This document shows, one piece after another, positions 15,423 to 23,900 of a stretch of DNA of 47,304 bases; within the stretch, counting starts at the first letter, position 1, and each line of letters opens with the position of its first letter. Where the stretch lies: contig CAIJXA010000041.1 of assembly GCA_903824515.1 (NCBI GenBank), forward strand, positions 1-47,304. Reading direction: 5' to 3'. The notes beneath the pieces are model-generated. The model searched no databases. It was not told the DNA's origin and saw only the letters and a program-made list of their open reading frames with translations. A program made the translations under genes and the position numbers. This DNA comes from an uncultured bacterium. Lineage in GTDB: Bacteria; Patescibacteriota; Minisyncoccia; Moranbacterales; GWC2-37-73.

Positions 15423-16661
15423 ATGGAGTTAAAAAAACAAGACAAGCAAATATATTCAGCCATTACTGGTGAAATCAAACGTCAGCAAGAGGGAATGGAG
15501 CTGATTGCCAGTGAAAACTATGTTTCTAGGGCTGTGCTAGAAGCGCTTGGCAGTGTTTTCACGAACAAATATTCCGAGGGTTATCCGGGCAAACGATACT
15601 ATGGCGGGCAGGATTTTACTGATGTAGTTGAAACCCTGGCAATTGAGCGAGCCAAGAAAATTTTTGGCGCCGAGCACGTCAATGTGCAGCCGCATTCCGG
15701 TGCACCAGCCAACATGATTGCCTATAACGCAGTCCTGCAACCAGGCGACACTGTGCTGGGCATGGATCTTTCGCATGGGGGACATTTGACTCATGGTCAT
15801 CCTTTGACACTTTCAGCTCAGATATATAATTTTGTTGGCTATAAGACAAATCAGGCTGGAGAAATTGACTACGAACAATTGGAGAAATTAGCGCTTAAGC
15901 ATAAACCAAAATTGATTCTGGCTGGCTTTTCCGCCTATACGCGTCAACTTGACTACAAAAAATTTCAGGCAATCGCCAAAAAAGTCGGAGCTATCTCCAT
16001 GTTCGATATTGCTCATATTGCAGGCTTGATTGCAGGTAAAGCCATTGAAAATCCAGTGCCATATTTTGACATTGTGACGACAACTACCCACAAAACTTTG
16101 CGCGGACCACGTGGTGGAATGATTATGTGCAAACAAGCGTTTGCTAAAGCGATTGACAAATCTGCATTTCCTGGCTTTCAGGGTGGACCGCATATGAACA
16201 ACATTGCTGCCAAGGCCGTGGCATTTGGCGAGGCGCTCAAACCCACTTTTAAGTCATATGCCAAACAAGTCATCAAAAATGCAAAAATTCTTGAAATTGA
16301 ATTGACAAAAAGAGGTTTTAAGCTTATGTTTGGCGGTACCGACTATCACATGGTACTTGTTGACGTGATGGGTAGCAAAGGTGTTACTGGTAAGCAAGCT
16401 GAGTACGCCCTGGATGAAGCAGGTATCACTGTTAACAAAAATATGATTCCAGATGATCCAAGAAGTCCAATGGATCCAAGTGGTATCCGGATTGGCGTGC
16501 AGGCAGTCACATCTCGAGGAATGAAAGAAAAGGAAATCAAGATGATAGCTGGTTGGATTGAAGAAATCATAATTGCGCATAATGACAAAAAAATGCTAAC
16601 CCAAATCAAAAAAAAAGTAACTGCTTTTTGCAAAAAATATCCGATATATCCGAAGGTATAG
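15423..16661 (+). CDS. glyA: Serine hydroxymethyltransferase
   Basis: PLP enzyme that interconverts serine and glycine and supplies one-carbon units on tetrahydrofolate. The 412 residues match the family. ELIASENYVS is the N-terminal signature, VNVQPHSGAPAN the ring-binding region, and TTTTHKTLRGPRGG carries the PLP-binding Lys. HADCFTD-type sequences are replaced by the usual bacterial arrangement MFDIAHIAGLIA. It sits directly after the small Cys-rich gene and is not otherwise linked to its rhamnose neighbours. Confidence 0.97.
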   Translation: MELKKQDKQIYSAITGEIKRQQEGMELIASENYVSRAVLEALGSVFTNKYSEGYPGKRYYGGQDFTDVVETLAIERAKKIFGAEHVNVQPHSGAPANMIAYNAVLQPGDTVLGMDLSHGGHLTHGHPLTLSAQIYNFVGYKTNQAGEIDYEQLEKLALKHKPKLILAGFSAYTRQLDYKKFQAIAKKVGAISMFDIAHIAGLIAGKAIENPVPYFDIVTTTTHKTLRGPRGGMIMCKQAFAKAIDKSAFPGFQGGPHMNNIAAKAVAFGEALKPTFKSYAKQVIKNAKILEIELTKRGFKLMFGGTDYHMVLVDVMGSKGVTGKQAEYALDEAGITVNKNMIPDDPRSPMDPSGIRIGVQAVTSRGMKEKEIKMIAGWIEEIIIAHNDKKMLTQIKKKVTAFCKKYPIYPKV

Positions 16662-16798
16662 GACATGAAGTACGTATCATGTATGACGTATAAAGTATAA
16701 AGATTTATCCTAACACTAGTGTATTCTAGTAGTGTGCTATGTATAGAAAGTATTTATACATTATACATACTACGAAATACATTATACATAAAATGGGG
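16662..16798 (+). repeat. Word-repeat spacer upstream of rfbA
   Basis: The spacer is made of ATGTAT, GTATAAAGTATAAAG and TATACATTATACATACTA-type words, with ATACATTATACATA twice (16758-16795 region). The same vocabulary is used upstream of rfbB. Confidence 0.75.
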
Positions 16799-16828
16799 GA
16801 AGAAACAACAAAACCAAGAAGACGAAAA

Positions 16829-17626
16829 ATGAAAGGGATTGTGCTCGCTGGTGGAACAGCCACGAGGCTTTTTCCGATGACAGCCACAACTTCTAAGCAA
16901 CTTTTGCCAGTTTATGACAGGCAGATGATTTTTTATCCACTTAACACGCTTATTAAAGCTGGTATAAAAAATATTTTGGTAATTGTGGCTCCGGAACATT
17001 CTGGTCAATTTTTAAACCTGCTTGGTTCGCTCTTAAAAAAACACGACATCCATATTACTTTTGAAGTTCAATCAACTCCTAAGGGACTAGCTGAAGCTCT
17101 AACGCTTGGAGAAAATCATATTGGCAGCGATAATGTGGCACTTATTTTGGGTGATAATATTTTTGAAGATGATTTTTCCAAACAAATAAGAAGCTTCAGA
17201 ACCGGTGGGCATATTTTTGCTAAGAAAGTTTCTGATCCTGAGCGTTTTGGAGTGGTTAAATTTAACAAGAATAATAAGGCAATTGAAATAGTTGAAAAAC
17301 CGAAAAATTGGATTAGTGATTATGCTGTGACGGGCCTTTATTTGTTTGATAATGATTGCGTCGAAATTGCAAAAAACATTAAGCCATCAGAAAGAGGTGA
17401 GGTTGAAATTACAGAAGTCAACAAAGCTTATTTAAAAAAGAAAAATCTAGAAGTGACGATATTTGAAGGACAGTGGCTTGATGCAGGAACTCCGGATTCA
17501 CTTTTAGAGGCTAGCGTCATTGTCAAAGAAAAGGGTATCAGCAAAAATTTTCACCCAATTCTTGATCAGGCAATTAGCGAGTTTAGTGAGGAATTAAAAA
17601 TTCTTAGCAAGAAAAAATTAAATTAA
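16829..17626 (+). CDS. rfbA: Glucose-1-phosphate thymidylyltransferase
   Basis: Makes dTDP-glucose from glucose-1-phosphate and dTTP, the entry step to dTDP-rhamnose. From the ATG at 16829 the protein has 265 residues, starting MKGIVLAGGTATRL, the nucleotidyltransferase signature; in-frame upstream starts (16739, 16793) add only spacer-encoded residues. KQLLPVYDRQMIFYPL, LGDNIFEDDF and EKPKNWISDYAVTGLYLFD are typical. It is somewhat shorter than enterobacterial RfbA. With rfbC, rfbB and rfbD it completes the pathway within the window. Confidence 0.93.
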   Translation: MKGIVLAGGTATRLFPMTATTSKQLLPVYDRQMIFYPLNTLIKAGIKNILVIVAPEHSGQFLNLLGSLLKKHDIHITFEVQSTPKGLAEALTLGENHIGSDNVALILGDNIFEDDFSKQIRSFRTGGHIFAKKVSDPERFGVVKFNKNNKAIEIVEKPKNWISDYAVTGLYLFDNDCVEIAKNIKPSERGEVEITEVNKAYLKKKNLEVTIFEGQWLDAGTPDSLLEASVIVKEKGISKNFHPILDQAISEFSEELKILSKKKLN

Positions 17627-17644
17627 ACATTTATACATAAAATA

Positions 17645-18514
17645 ATGGCTAAAATCACAAAAGCAGTTATTGCCGTTGCAGGTTCTGGAACCAGACTTTT
17701 GCCAGCAACAAAATCAATGCCCAAAGAAATGCTCCCGATTGTGGACAAACCAATCATTCAATTGGTTGTGGAAGAGTTGGTTGAAGCAGGCATTAAGGAC
17801 ATCATTTTTGTTACTCGTTGGGACAAAAAACCACTTGAGGATCATTTTGATCATAGTACTGCACTTGAAGATGACCTCAGAAAAAATGGAAAAGAAAAAT
17901 ATGCCGATATGATTGAAGGTATTGCTGACATGGCAAATTTTATTCACGTTAGACAAAAAGGTCCGTATGGTAACGGTACGCCAGTTTTATCAGCAGCTTC
18001 TATTGTTGCTGGTGAACCATTTGTTTTTGTTTTTGGTGATGATTTGGTAAAATCAAAAACTTCTTTTACAAAGCAAATGATTGAAGACTATGAAAAAAAT
18101 GGAAAACTCATGATTGGCGTTCAAGAGGTTCCACTCGAAGTTGTTAATCGTTATGGTATTGTTAAGCTGCGCGAAGGAACAAATGAAATTGAGGATATTA
18201 TCGAAAAGCCCACTATCGAAGAAGCACCTTCTAGGCTGGCAGATTTTGGACGCATGATTCTTGATCAAGAATTTATTGAGATTTTGCGAAATACTGCACT
18301 TGGCAAGGGAAACGAACTTTGGGTTATCGATGCAATCAAAACCTACGTGAATAATGGAGGAATTTTTTTAGCAAAAGAACTTAAGGATGGAAATTGGCTC
18401 ACCACTGGTGACCCTTTGAATTATTTGAAAGCAACGTTAGCCTATGCTTTTGATAGAAAAGAATTACGAGCAGACCTGGATGAATATATTGAAAAACTTT
18501 ATTGTAAAAAATAA
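17645..18514 (+). CDS. galU: UTP-glucose-1-phosphate uridylyltransferase
   Basis: Makes UDP-glucose for glycan synthesis. The 289 residues carry AVAGSGTRLLPATKSMPKEM with the nucleotide loop and activating Lys, a GPYGNGTPVL segment, the metal-binding VFVFGDDLV and the IEKPTIEEAPSRLADFGRMIL block that marks GalU. It lies 18 nt after rfbA and probably shares its transcript. A stem-loop follows at 18509. Confidence 0.95.
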   Translation: MAKITKAVIAVAGSGTRLLPATKSMPKEMLPIVDKPIIQLVVEELVEAGIKDIIFVTRWDKKPLEDHFDHSTALEDDLRKNGKEKYADMIEGIADMANFIHVRQKGPYGNGTPVLSAASIVAGEPFVFVFGDDLVKSKTSFTKQMIEDYEKNGKLMIGVQEVPLEVVNRYGIVKLREGTNEIEDIIEKPTIEEAPSRLADFGRMILDQEFIEILRNTALGKGNELWVIDAIKTYVNNGGIFLAKELKDGNWLTTGDPLNYLKATLAYAFDRKELRADLDEYIEKLYCKK

Positions 18515-18559
18515 TTAATTTACTTCACCTTTAAAGTGGGGTTTAAATTAATTATTTTG
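18509..18559 (+). terminator. Terminator after galU
   Basis: AATAATTAATTTA with CAC pairs with GTG and TAAATTAATTATT, followed by TTGTTT. The stem is AT-rich but long and ends the rfbA-galU unit. Confidence 0.65.
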
Positions 18560-18631
18560 TTTCGAATATTATTCCCAATCTTTTTGTATTAGATGTTATA
18601 AAGAGAGTTCAAAATTTTATTTGCAAATATT

Positions 18632-19333
18632 GTGTATTGGATATACTTTGTTATATTTACACTTATCATTTTTGTTCCAACCATTGTCCATGAGGGCATC
18701 ATGGGTCTTAGTGTCGTTCAAGCTCAAGAATATTCAATTTTACTTCTTGGAACCATGGGATTTGTTTTGTTTGGATCACTTGAAAAAAGGCAAAAAAGCG
18801 ATTTGCGAGAAAAAAACGTAATGATTGGTCAAATGAACAGAACAAATAAAGATTTGGCTCATTCGTATTTATATATTGGTGAAATCAATAGGCGACTTGA
18901 TATTATAAGCAATATCGTGCTCGGATTTCCTGAAAGTTCGCAACTTACGTTAAAAAAGCAAAGGGAGCTTTATGAGTCAATCATGGAAGCAATTCGCTTA
19001 TTTGGAAAATCAAATGATTTCGTTATTAGATTCACAGACTTAAACACTGGGGAAATCTTGAAAGAAATTAAGAGCAATGACAGGGTTGCAATAAATTTTC
19101 CCCAGAAGGACTGCAATCCTGAAGTGCCAATTCTTGAAAATAATCAAATCCTTGCCATTCCATCTCCCAAAGCCATGGATAATGTGTATGCTTGCATTAT
19201 TGTTAAGAAAGATAAGCCGCAGCAAAGCAAGGGTGACGCTGAAACAATGAAGGTTCTTGCTATGCAAGCCTTGTCGCTATTTATGCTAATAAATAGAAAG
19301 AAAAATGGTCACAAACGCAACCCACAAGATTAG
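18632..19333 (+). CDS. Membrane protein of unknown function
   Basis: A 233-residue protein opened by GTG. Two hydrophobic helices (about 3-20 and 35-50) place it in the membrane, followed by a charged helical linker (KRQKSDLREKNVMIGQMNRTNKDL) and a soluble domain of about 130 residues that may be sensory (GAF/PAS-like alternation of strands: FVIRFTDL, VPILENN, YACIIVKK). No catalytic motifs are visible. It may be a signalling input protein without output; confidence is low. Confidence 0.6.
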   Translation: MYWIYFVIFTLIIFVPTIVHEGIMGLSVVQAQEYSILLLGTMGFVLFGSLEKRQKSDLREKNVMIGQMNRTNKDLAHSYLYIGEINRRLDIISNIVLGFPESSQLTLKKQRELYESIMEAIRLFGKSNDFVIRFTDLNTGEILKEIKSNDRVAINFPQKDCNPEVPILENNQILAIPSPKAMDNVYACIIVKKDKPQQSKGDAETMKVLAMQALSLFMLINRKKNGHKRNPQD

Positions 19334-19365
19334 GCTTGAAAATTATTCACTGTTGGTGTATATTT

Positions 19366-19417
19366 AAGCGAGCATTAATAAGGAGTTTTTGGACAATAAC
19401 TCGAAAATCTCTCGCTT
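19366..19417 (+). promoter_or_regulatory. Hairpin in the rplI leader
   Basis: AAGCGAG (19366-19372) pairs with CTCGCTT (19411-19417), and an inner GAGTT pairs with AACTC. It lies 32 nt before the L9 start, where an autoregulatory element might be expected. It could equally be a weak end of the upstream transcript. Confidence 0.4.
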
Positions 19418-19448
19418 TACTAGTTAATAAATTATTGTAAGACTATTT

Positions 19449-19880
19449 ATGAAAATTATTCTTTTACAGGATGTTAAAAATATCGGCAAAAAAGGACAAA
19501 TCAAAGAAGTTCCAGATGGGTACGCTCGTAACTTCTTGCTAGCCAAAAAATTTGCAGCTGTTGCGACTACTGGGGCAGTTGTCATCGCTCAAAAAGAAGA
19601 AGAAAAAAAGCAACTTTTACTTAGAGAGCAAAAAGCTCAAACCCAAAAATTGGCTGAGGCGCTCAACAAGAAACAAATCATCATCAAAGCTCGCTCCAAA
19701 GATGGAAAACTCTTTGGTTCAATCACTGCCAAAGATATTACTGCTGAAATCAGAAAATTGAAATTGGAAGTTCCAGAAAAAGCTATCGCAGTTGGACATC
19801 TGCGAGAACTTGGCTCCCATGAAGTGAAAATCAACCTACCACATGACATTATTATCGCAATAAACGTGACGATTGAATAA
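19449..19880 (+). CDS. rplI: Ribosomal protein bL9
   Basis: Large-subunit protein near the L1 arm that helps keep reading frame. The 143 residues have the N-terminal domain (MKIILLQDVKNIGKKGQIKE and VPDGYARNFLL), the long connecting helix (KEEEKKQLLLREQKAQTQKL) and a C-terminal domain. CPR genomes frequently lack bL9, so its presence is informative about lineage. It stands alone here without rpsF or rpsR neighbours. Confidence 0.95.
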   Translation: MKIILLQDVKNIGKKGQIKEVPDGYARNFLLAKKFAAVATTGAVVIAQKEEEKKQLLLREQKAQTQKLAEALNKKQIIIKARSKDGKLFGSITAKDITAEIRKLKLEVPEKAIAVGHLRELGSHEVKINLPHDIIIAINVTIE

Positions 19881-19940
19881 GTTTTCTAAATGGTATATAA
19901 TAAATCCATAGGGGAAGTATCTTCAACAATATCAAACAAG

Positions 19941-19999
19941 CCCGCCCGCATCACCATGTGAAGCGTTGCGGGCGGGGGGTCGCTTTTGGCGACTTTTTG
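19941..19999 (+). terminator. Double-hairpin terminator after rplI
   Basis: GCCCGCCCGCA pairs with TGCGGGCGGG; a second hairpin, GTCGC-TTTTG-GCGAC, is followed directly by TTTTT. The second one is the canonical terminator. Confidence 0.85.
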
Positions 20000-20019
20000 T
20001 GTAGGTTAAAAATTAATTA

Positions 20020-20122
20020 ATCATACAAATTACGCAAATAAATGCAGACGATGCAAATATGCAAACCTTGTTTTTAGCATATTCGTAGATTCGCATGATA
20101 TTCGTAGATTCGTATCGGTATT
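20020..20122 (+). repeat. Word-repeat spacer upstream of pyrG
   Basis: TACGCAAATAAATGCAGACGATGCAAATATGCAAACC and a doubled ATATTCGTAGATTCG word, broken up by GCATG, end 1-5 nt from the pyrG ATG. No Shine-Dalgarno is present. Confidence 0.7.
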
Positions 20123-21766
20123 ATGGAAAACAGAAAGTACATTTTTGTTATGGGTGGGGTCATGAGTGGCGTTGGAAAGGGGATTACAACTTCTTCTATT
20201 GGGGCAATTTTGAAAGCCAGGGGCTACAGAGTAACGGCACTCAAAATTGATCCCTATGTCAATGTGGACGCTGGAACTATGAATCCAACTGAACATGGAG
20301 AAGTTTTCGTTTTGAATGACGGCGATGAAACTGATCAAGATATGGGAAATTACGAGCGTTTCATGGGAATCCAACTTTCTCGCGAAAACTATATGACAAC
20401 GGGTAGGGTTTACGAATCGGTTATTCATCGTGAGCGAAATTTGGAATATGGCGGAAGGTGTGTTCAGGTTGTGCCGCACATTCCTTTGGAGGTTATTAAT
20501 CGAATTGTGAGTGCTTCGGAAAAAGATAACTCAGAGATAACCATGATCGAAATCGGCGGTACAGTTGGTGAGTATGAAAACATTCTATTTTTAGAAACAA
20601 TTCGTCTGATGAAAATTAAACATCCGGATGATGTTCTCTCGGTGATGGTAAGTTATGTCCCAATGCCTAACAAAATTGGGGAAATGAAAACTAAGCCAAC
20701 TCAACACGCAGTGCGAACAGTTAATGGTGCCGGAGTTCAGCCAGACTTTATTGTTGCTCGTAGCGAGGTTCCAATGGATCAAAAACGCAAAGAAAAAATT
20801 TCCATGTTTTGCAATGTCGGAGAGGAATATGTTATCAGTGCTCCAGATGTGGATAATGTCTATGAAGTTTTACTAAATTTTGAAAGAGACAATCTGTCTG
20901 AATTAATCTTGAAAAAATTACGGCTCGAAACAAAAACTTCAGACCTTTCAGCCTGGAAGGATTTGGTTGCTGAAATCAAAAAAGCCAAAGATGCTGTAAC
21001 GATTGGAATTGTGGGAAAATACTTTGGAACAGGCGACTTTGTTTTGTCGGATGCATATATCTCAGTCATCGAGGCTATCAAACATGCCGGATATAAAGCC
21101 GGAGTCAGAACTAAGATTGATTGGATCAATAGTGAAGTTTTTGAGAAGGATCCAGAAAAAATTTCTACCCTCTCAAAATATGACGGCGTTTTAGTTCCTG
21201 GAGGTTTCGGCGGACGAGGAATTGAAGGAAAAATTAAAGCTATTCAGTTTTGCAGGGAAAACAAAATTCCATTTTTCGGAATTTGCTATGGCATGCAACT
21301 GGCCGTGATTGAATATGCTCGCAATGTTCTGGGTCTAGCGGACGCCAACACTACGGAGGTTAACCGCGATACAAAAAATCCGGTGATTGACATTATGCCA
21401 GAGCAGAAAAAGAATTTAGAGGATGGAAATTATGGAGCCACTATGCGACTTGGTGCATATCCTGCTAAACTTGCAGAGGGAACTATTGCCAAAAATTTAT
21501 ACGGCCAAGCAGAAATTTCAGAGCGTCACAGGCACCGATGGGAAGTAAGTCCGAATTATATTGCAAGAATTGAAGAAGACGGCCTGGTTTTTTCTGGTAA
21601 ATCTCCCCAAGGAAACTTGATGGAAATTGCTGAATTGCCAATTGAGAAACATCCTTTCTTTGTAGCATGTCAATTTCACCCGGAGTTTAAATCAACTCCG
21701 CTCAAAGCCCATCCTTTGTTTTTTGGTTTTGTCAGTGCGGCGAAAAAGAGAAATGAAAAAAAATAA
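20123..21766 (+). CDS. pyrG: CTP synthase
   Basis: Makes CTP from UTP using glutamine and ATP. The 547 residues match the family. The synthetase domain begins YIFVMGGVMSGVGKGITTSS, followed by LKIDPYVNVDAGTMNP and HGEVFVLNDG. The C-terminal class-I glutaminase has GGFGGRG, the nucleophile in FFGICYGMQ and the FHPEF His-x-Glu pair. The start at 20123 gives the usual N-terminus. Confidence 0.97.
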   Translation: MENRKYIFVMGGVMSGVGKGITTSSIGAILKARGYRVTALKIDPYVNVDAGTMNPTEHGEVFVLNDGDETDQDMGNYERFMGIQLSRENYMTTGRVYESVIHRERNLEYGGRCVQVVPHIPLEVINRIVSASEKDNSEITMIEIGGTVGEYENILFLETIRLMKIKHPDDVLSVMVSYVPMPNKIGEMKTKPTQHAVRTVNGAGVQPDFIVARSEVPMDQKRKEKISMFCNVGEEYVISAPDVDNVYEVLLNFERDNLSELILKKLRLETKTSDLSAWKDLVAEIKKAKDAVTIGIVGKYFGTGDFVLSDAYISVIEAIKHAGYKAGVRTKIDWINSEVFEKDPEKISTLSKYDGVLVPGGFGGRGIEGKIKAIQFCRENKIPFFGICYGMQLAVIEYARNVLGLADANTTEVNRDTKNPVIDIMPEQKKNLEDGNYGATMRLGAYPAKLAEGTIAKNLYGQAEISERHRHRWEVSPNYIARIEEDGLVFSGKSPQGNLMEIAELPIEKHPFFVACQFHPEFKSTPLKAHPLFFGFVSAAKKRNEKK

Positions 21767-21767
21767 T

Positions 21768-21890
21768 CAGTAACCAGTAACTAAGTTCTAATTGTTCTAG
21801 TTGTGGTAAATGTTGTATTTGTTTGGATGCTTAGATGCTTGTTTAAATGCTTGCTTGAATGATTAAATGTTTGGATGCTTTTATGTTAAA
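21768..21890 (+). repeat. Word-repeat spacer upstream of the Nudix gene
   Basis: Two word families are present: CAGTAACCAGTAACTA (21770-21785), then five degenerate copies of TGGATGCTT / AAATGCTT / GAATG (about 21828-21885). They end shortly before the ATG at 21899. Confidence 0.75.
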
Positions 21891-21898
21891 ATGATCTT

Positions 21899-22453
21899 AT
21901 GTCCGAAGAATATCTCGACATTGTTGATGAAAATGGTAAATTAACTGGCGAAAGAGAGCTTCGCAGTGTTTGTCATGCTAAGGGTTTATGGCATCGGACA
22001 GTGCGGATTTATTTGTTTAGAAAGAGGGATGATGAAGTAGAATTACTAATTCATTCATTTTTGATCAAGAGGAAGGCAAACCCTAACATGTGGACTGCTT
22101 CATTCGGTGGACATATTAAGAGCGGTAGCACTGCCGAAGAATCAATCATAACCGAGCTTAAAGAGGAGATTAATTTAAATCCTGAAATAAGAAATTTAAT
22201 TAAGGGATTTGATACGAGGTTTTGTATATCATATGATAGTATTGTTAACCATGAGTATACTTCTATTTTTTATTTGCCATACGATGACGATATTGAAAAA
22301 CTAATTTTCAATGATGATGAAATTCAGCAAGTTAAATGGAGTAGTCTTGAGCAAATTGAAAAAGCTATAATAAATAATCCAACCAGATGGTATATTAAAA
22401 CCGCCGATCTACTTTTGATTAAAAGTGATCTATTGGAAAAAATATCAGCATAA
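21899..22453 (+). CDS. Nudix hydrolase, IDI-like
   Basis: A 184-residue Nudix-fold protein. YLDIVDENGKLTGERELRSVCHAKGLWHRTV matches the isopentenyl-diphosphate isomerase-like subgroup that also contains nucleotide pyrophosphatases. The Nudix box region GGHIKSGSTAEESIITELKEEI keeps the ELKEE metal ligands but has Ser where the first Glu of GX5E is expected, and Thr in place of the Arg of REL. Substrate is unknown. Followed by a strong terminator at 22452. Confidence 0.82.
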   Translation: MSEEYLDIVDENGKLTGERELRSVCHAKGLWHRTVRIYLFRKRDDEVELLIHSFLIKRKANPNMWTASFGGHIKSGSTAEESIITELKEEINLNPEIRNLIKGFDTRFCISYDSIVNHEYTSIFYLPYDDDIEKLIFNDDEIQQVKWSSLEQIEKAIINNPTRWYIKTADLLLIKSDLLEKISA

Positions 22454-22485
22454 AAAAAGAAACCTCTATCGAGGTTTCTTTTTTT
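22452..22485. terminator. Bidirectional terminator
   Basis: AAAAAAAGAAACCTC, loop TATC, GAGGTTTCTTTTTTT. It serves both the Nudix gene and the converging rpmA gene. Confidence 0.93.
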
Positions 22486-22524
22486 ATAATGTTCCTAAAA
22501 GCTAACGAAGCTATAAGCTAAAAG

Positions 22525-22986
22525 CTATTTGTTGTTTTTCTTTGCTTCTCTAGCAACCAAATGCTTTCGAACAGTCTTTCGCATGTTTGGTTTGCGAGCA
22601 ACTTTCTTAGCTCCGCTTCGTTTGCCAGGTTTATTACCAGGATGAAGCTTACGAGCAGAAGTTACGCGATTAAGTACAACCTTCTTCGGTTTGAGCACAA
22701 TTGGAGTGTCTGATTTATCAACGCTAACATATTTTCTAAGAACCAACTGTCCAGTGAAACTTCTGACTTTCTTGGTTGAAAATTTCACAGTTCCATCCAC
22801 AAGGGCCATCAGGGTGTCGTCATTGCAACGTTTGACATTTGCAGCTGCATGCCATTTTGTACCACGCTGTCTAATGATGATGTTTCCAGTTTTAACTTTT
22901 TGATTTCCAAATATTTTGACGCCGAGTCTTTTCGAGATTGAATCTCGACCCAACGAGGTAGAGCCACCAGCTTTTCGATGCGCCAT
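22525..22986 (-). CDS. rpmA: Ribosomal protein bL27 with a long basic C-terminal extension
   Basis: Large-subunit protein at the peptidyl-transfer centre. From the start MAHRKAGGSTSLGRDS (an in-frame ATG 27 nt upstream adds only spacer residues) the protein has 153 residues, about 60 more than typical bL27. The core, up to VSVDKSDTP, looks normal. The extra tail is rich in Lys and Arg (KKVARKPNMRKTVRKH) and could bind rRNA. It is normally next to rplU, which is not present here. Confidence 0.93.
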   Translation of the reverse strand: MAHRKAGGSTSLGRDSISKRLGVKIFGNQKVKTGNIIIRQRGTKWHAAANVKRCNDDTLMALVDGTVKFSTKKVRSFTGQLVLRKYVSVDKSDTPIVLKPKKVVLNRVTSARKLHPGNKPGKRSGAKKVARKPNMRKTVRKHLVAREAKKNNK

Positions 22987-23030
22987 AAGCAACAAACAAT
23001 AATCAATAACCAATAATCAATAACCAAAAG
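22987..23030 (-). repeat. Word repeat upstream of rpmA
   Basis: On the minus strand the spacer reads as alternating GGTTATTGATTATT words (two full copies plus part), ending at the rpmA start. The word differs from that at other loci. Confidence 0.75.
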
Positions 23031-23099
23031 GGAATTGAAATAGTTCGCAATTATTATTAAAGTAGTTAAATTTTAAGATAAAAATTCCGCAGGCTTTCT

Positions 23100-23272
23100 T
23101 TCCACTTTTACTATATCCATAAATATAATATAATATTAAGAAGGGTGCGGGGTTCATTGCGGCAATTGAAATTAAATTGATTTCATTCGGCTTGTCTGCA
23201 AATATCGCAGGCAATGAAATGTGTCACGCGCACGGACACTCAATTTGAATTTAACAGCCACTCAGCGTTACA
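23100..23272 (-). promoter_or_regulatory. Structured 5' leader of rpmA
   Basis: Read on the minus strand, the transcript from the promoter at 23279-23306 would carry a leader of about 285 nt. It contains GTGTC/GACAC, an ATTTCATT/AATGAAAT stem (8 bp) that encloses CTGC/GCAG, and GAAAT/ATTTC. This resembles the autoregulatory leaders of ribosomal protein genes in layout, but I recognise no known family. Confidence 0.5.
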
Positions 23273-23278
23273 GAATGT

Positions 23279-23306
23279 ATTCTAACAGAAATAGATAGAT
23301 TGTCAA
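23279..23306 (-). promoter_or_regulatory. Promoter of rpmA (minus strand)
   Basis: On the minus strand TTGACA (23306-23301), a 16-nt spacer and TAGAAT (23284-23279). The start of transcription would fall near 23272. Confidence 0.7.
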
Positions 23307-23361
23307 TGATAATCATATAAGCATATGAGCATTTAAGCACTTAACCACCAAGGCTAATTTT

Positions 23362-23790
23362 ATGCCTCAATTATTCAGCAAAATTAAGGAGTTTGTACTC
23401 AAATATGAACAAAAAATAGCGCTAATTGTGGCTTTTTGTCTTATTTCAGCCGTTTCCTTTGAATTTGGCATCCTTCAAGGCCAAAAATGGCAGCAAAAGC
23501 CCCTAATTATCGAAAAGCCTGCCAACATGCCAACTGGGCAAGAAAATCAAGGCCAGCCCAATTCTGAAGCTTCAGCATTACTTCAAAAAGCCACTGCCCA
23601 AGTTTCAAGCGACCAAGCCAAAACAACGAATTGTGCATTTGTTGGCAGCAGAAGCTCTAATAAATTCTACCGCCCAACTTGCTCCTATGCCAAACGCATC
23701 AAACCGGAGAATGTGGTCTGTTTCAAAACCGCCGAAGAGGCCCTTGGACAGGGAAGGACGGAAAGCAAATGTGCAACCTCAGCCAAATAG
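23362..23790 (+). CDS. Membrane-anchored protein with a C-terminal Ada-like zinc-binding motif
   Basis: A 142-residue protein with an N-terminal helix (about 20-38) and a Gln/Pro-rich spacer. The C-terminal segment CAFVGSRSSNKFYRPTCSYA followed by VVCFKTAEEAL and KC has four Cys in the pattern of the Ada-type metal-binding fold. This domain is often appended to competence and nuclease proteins in Patescibacteria; here it stands alone. It is likely exported and zinc-binding; role unknown. Confidence 0.72.
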   Translation: MPQLFSKIKEFVLKYEQKIALIVAFCLISAVSFEFGILQGQKWQQKPLIIEKPANMPTGQENQGQPNSEASALLQKATAQVSSDQAKTTNCAFVGSRSSNKFYRPTCSYAKRIKPENVVCFKTAEEALGQGRTESKCATSAK

Positions 23791-23835
23791 AGCTGAATCT
23801 ATAGATAAGTTTAAAGATACCAAAAAAACTAATAA

Positions 23836-23877
23836 TGACATTCACTTTGATACTCGAAAGTATCAAAGTGAATGTCA
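23836..23877. repeat. 42-nt perfect palindrome, copy 1
   Basis: TGACATTCACTTTGATACT, loop CGAA, then the exact complement. Two more copies lie at 24551 and 25201. No T-run follows, so it is not a plain terminator. Confidence 0.9.
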
Positions 23878-23900
23878 GATTTCTAAATTGAGAAATAATT

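Larger units (their letters stand above)
23041..23361. other. Gene-free region between rpmA and the 23362 gene
   Basis: Holds the rpmA promoter and structured leader on the minus strand. The plus-strand end (23306-23361) carries ATAAGCATATGAGCATTTAAGCAC-type words next to the following gene. No protein-coding frame is convincing. Confidence 0.6.

Noticed and set aside
16739..16828. Longer rfbA start with a TAYI-like leader peptide
   Set aside because: The extra residues come from word-repeat spacer and the family begins at MKGIVLAGG.
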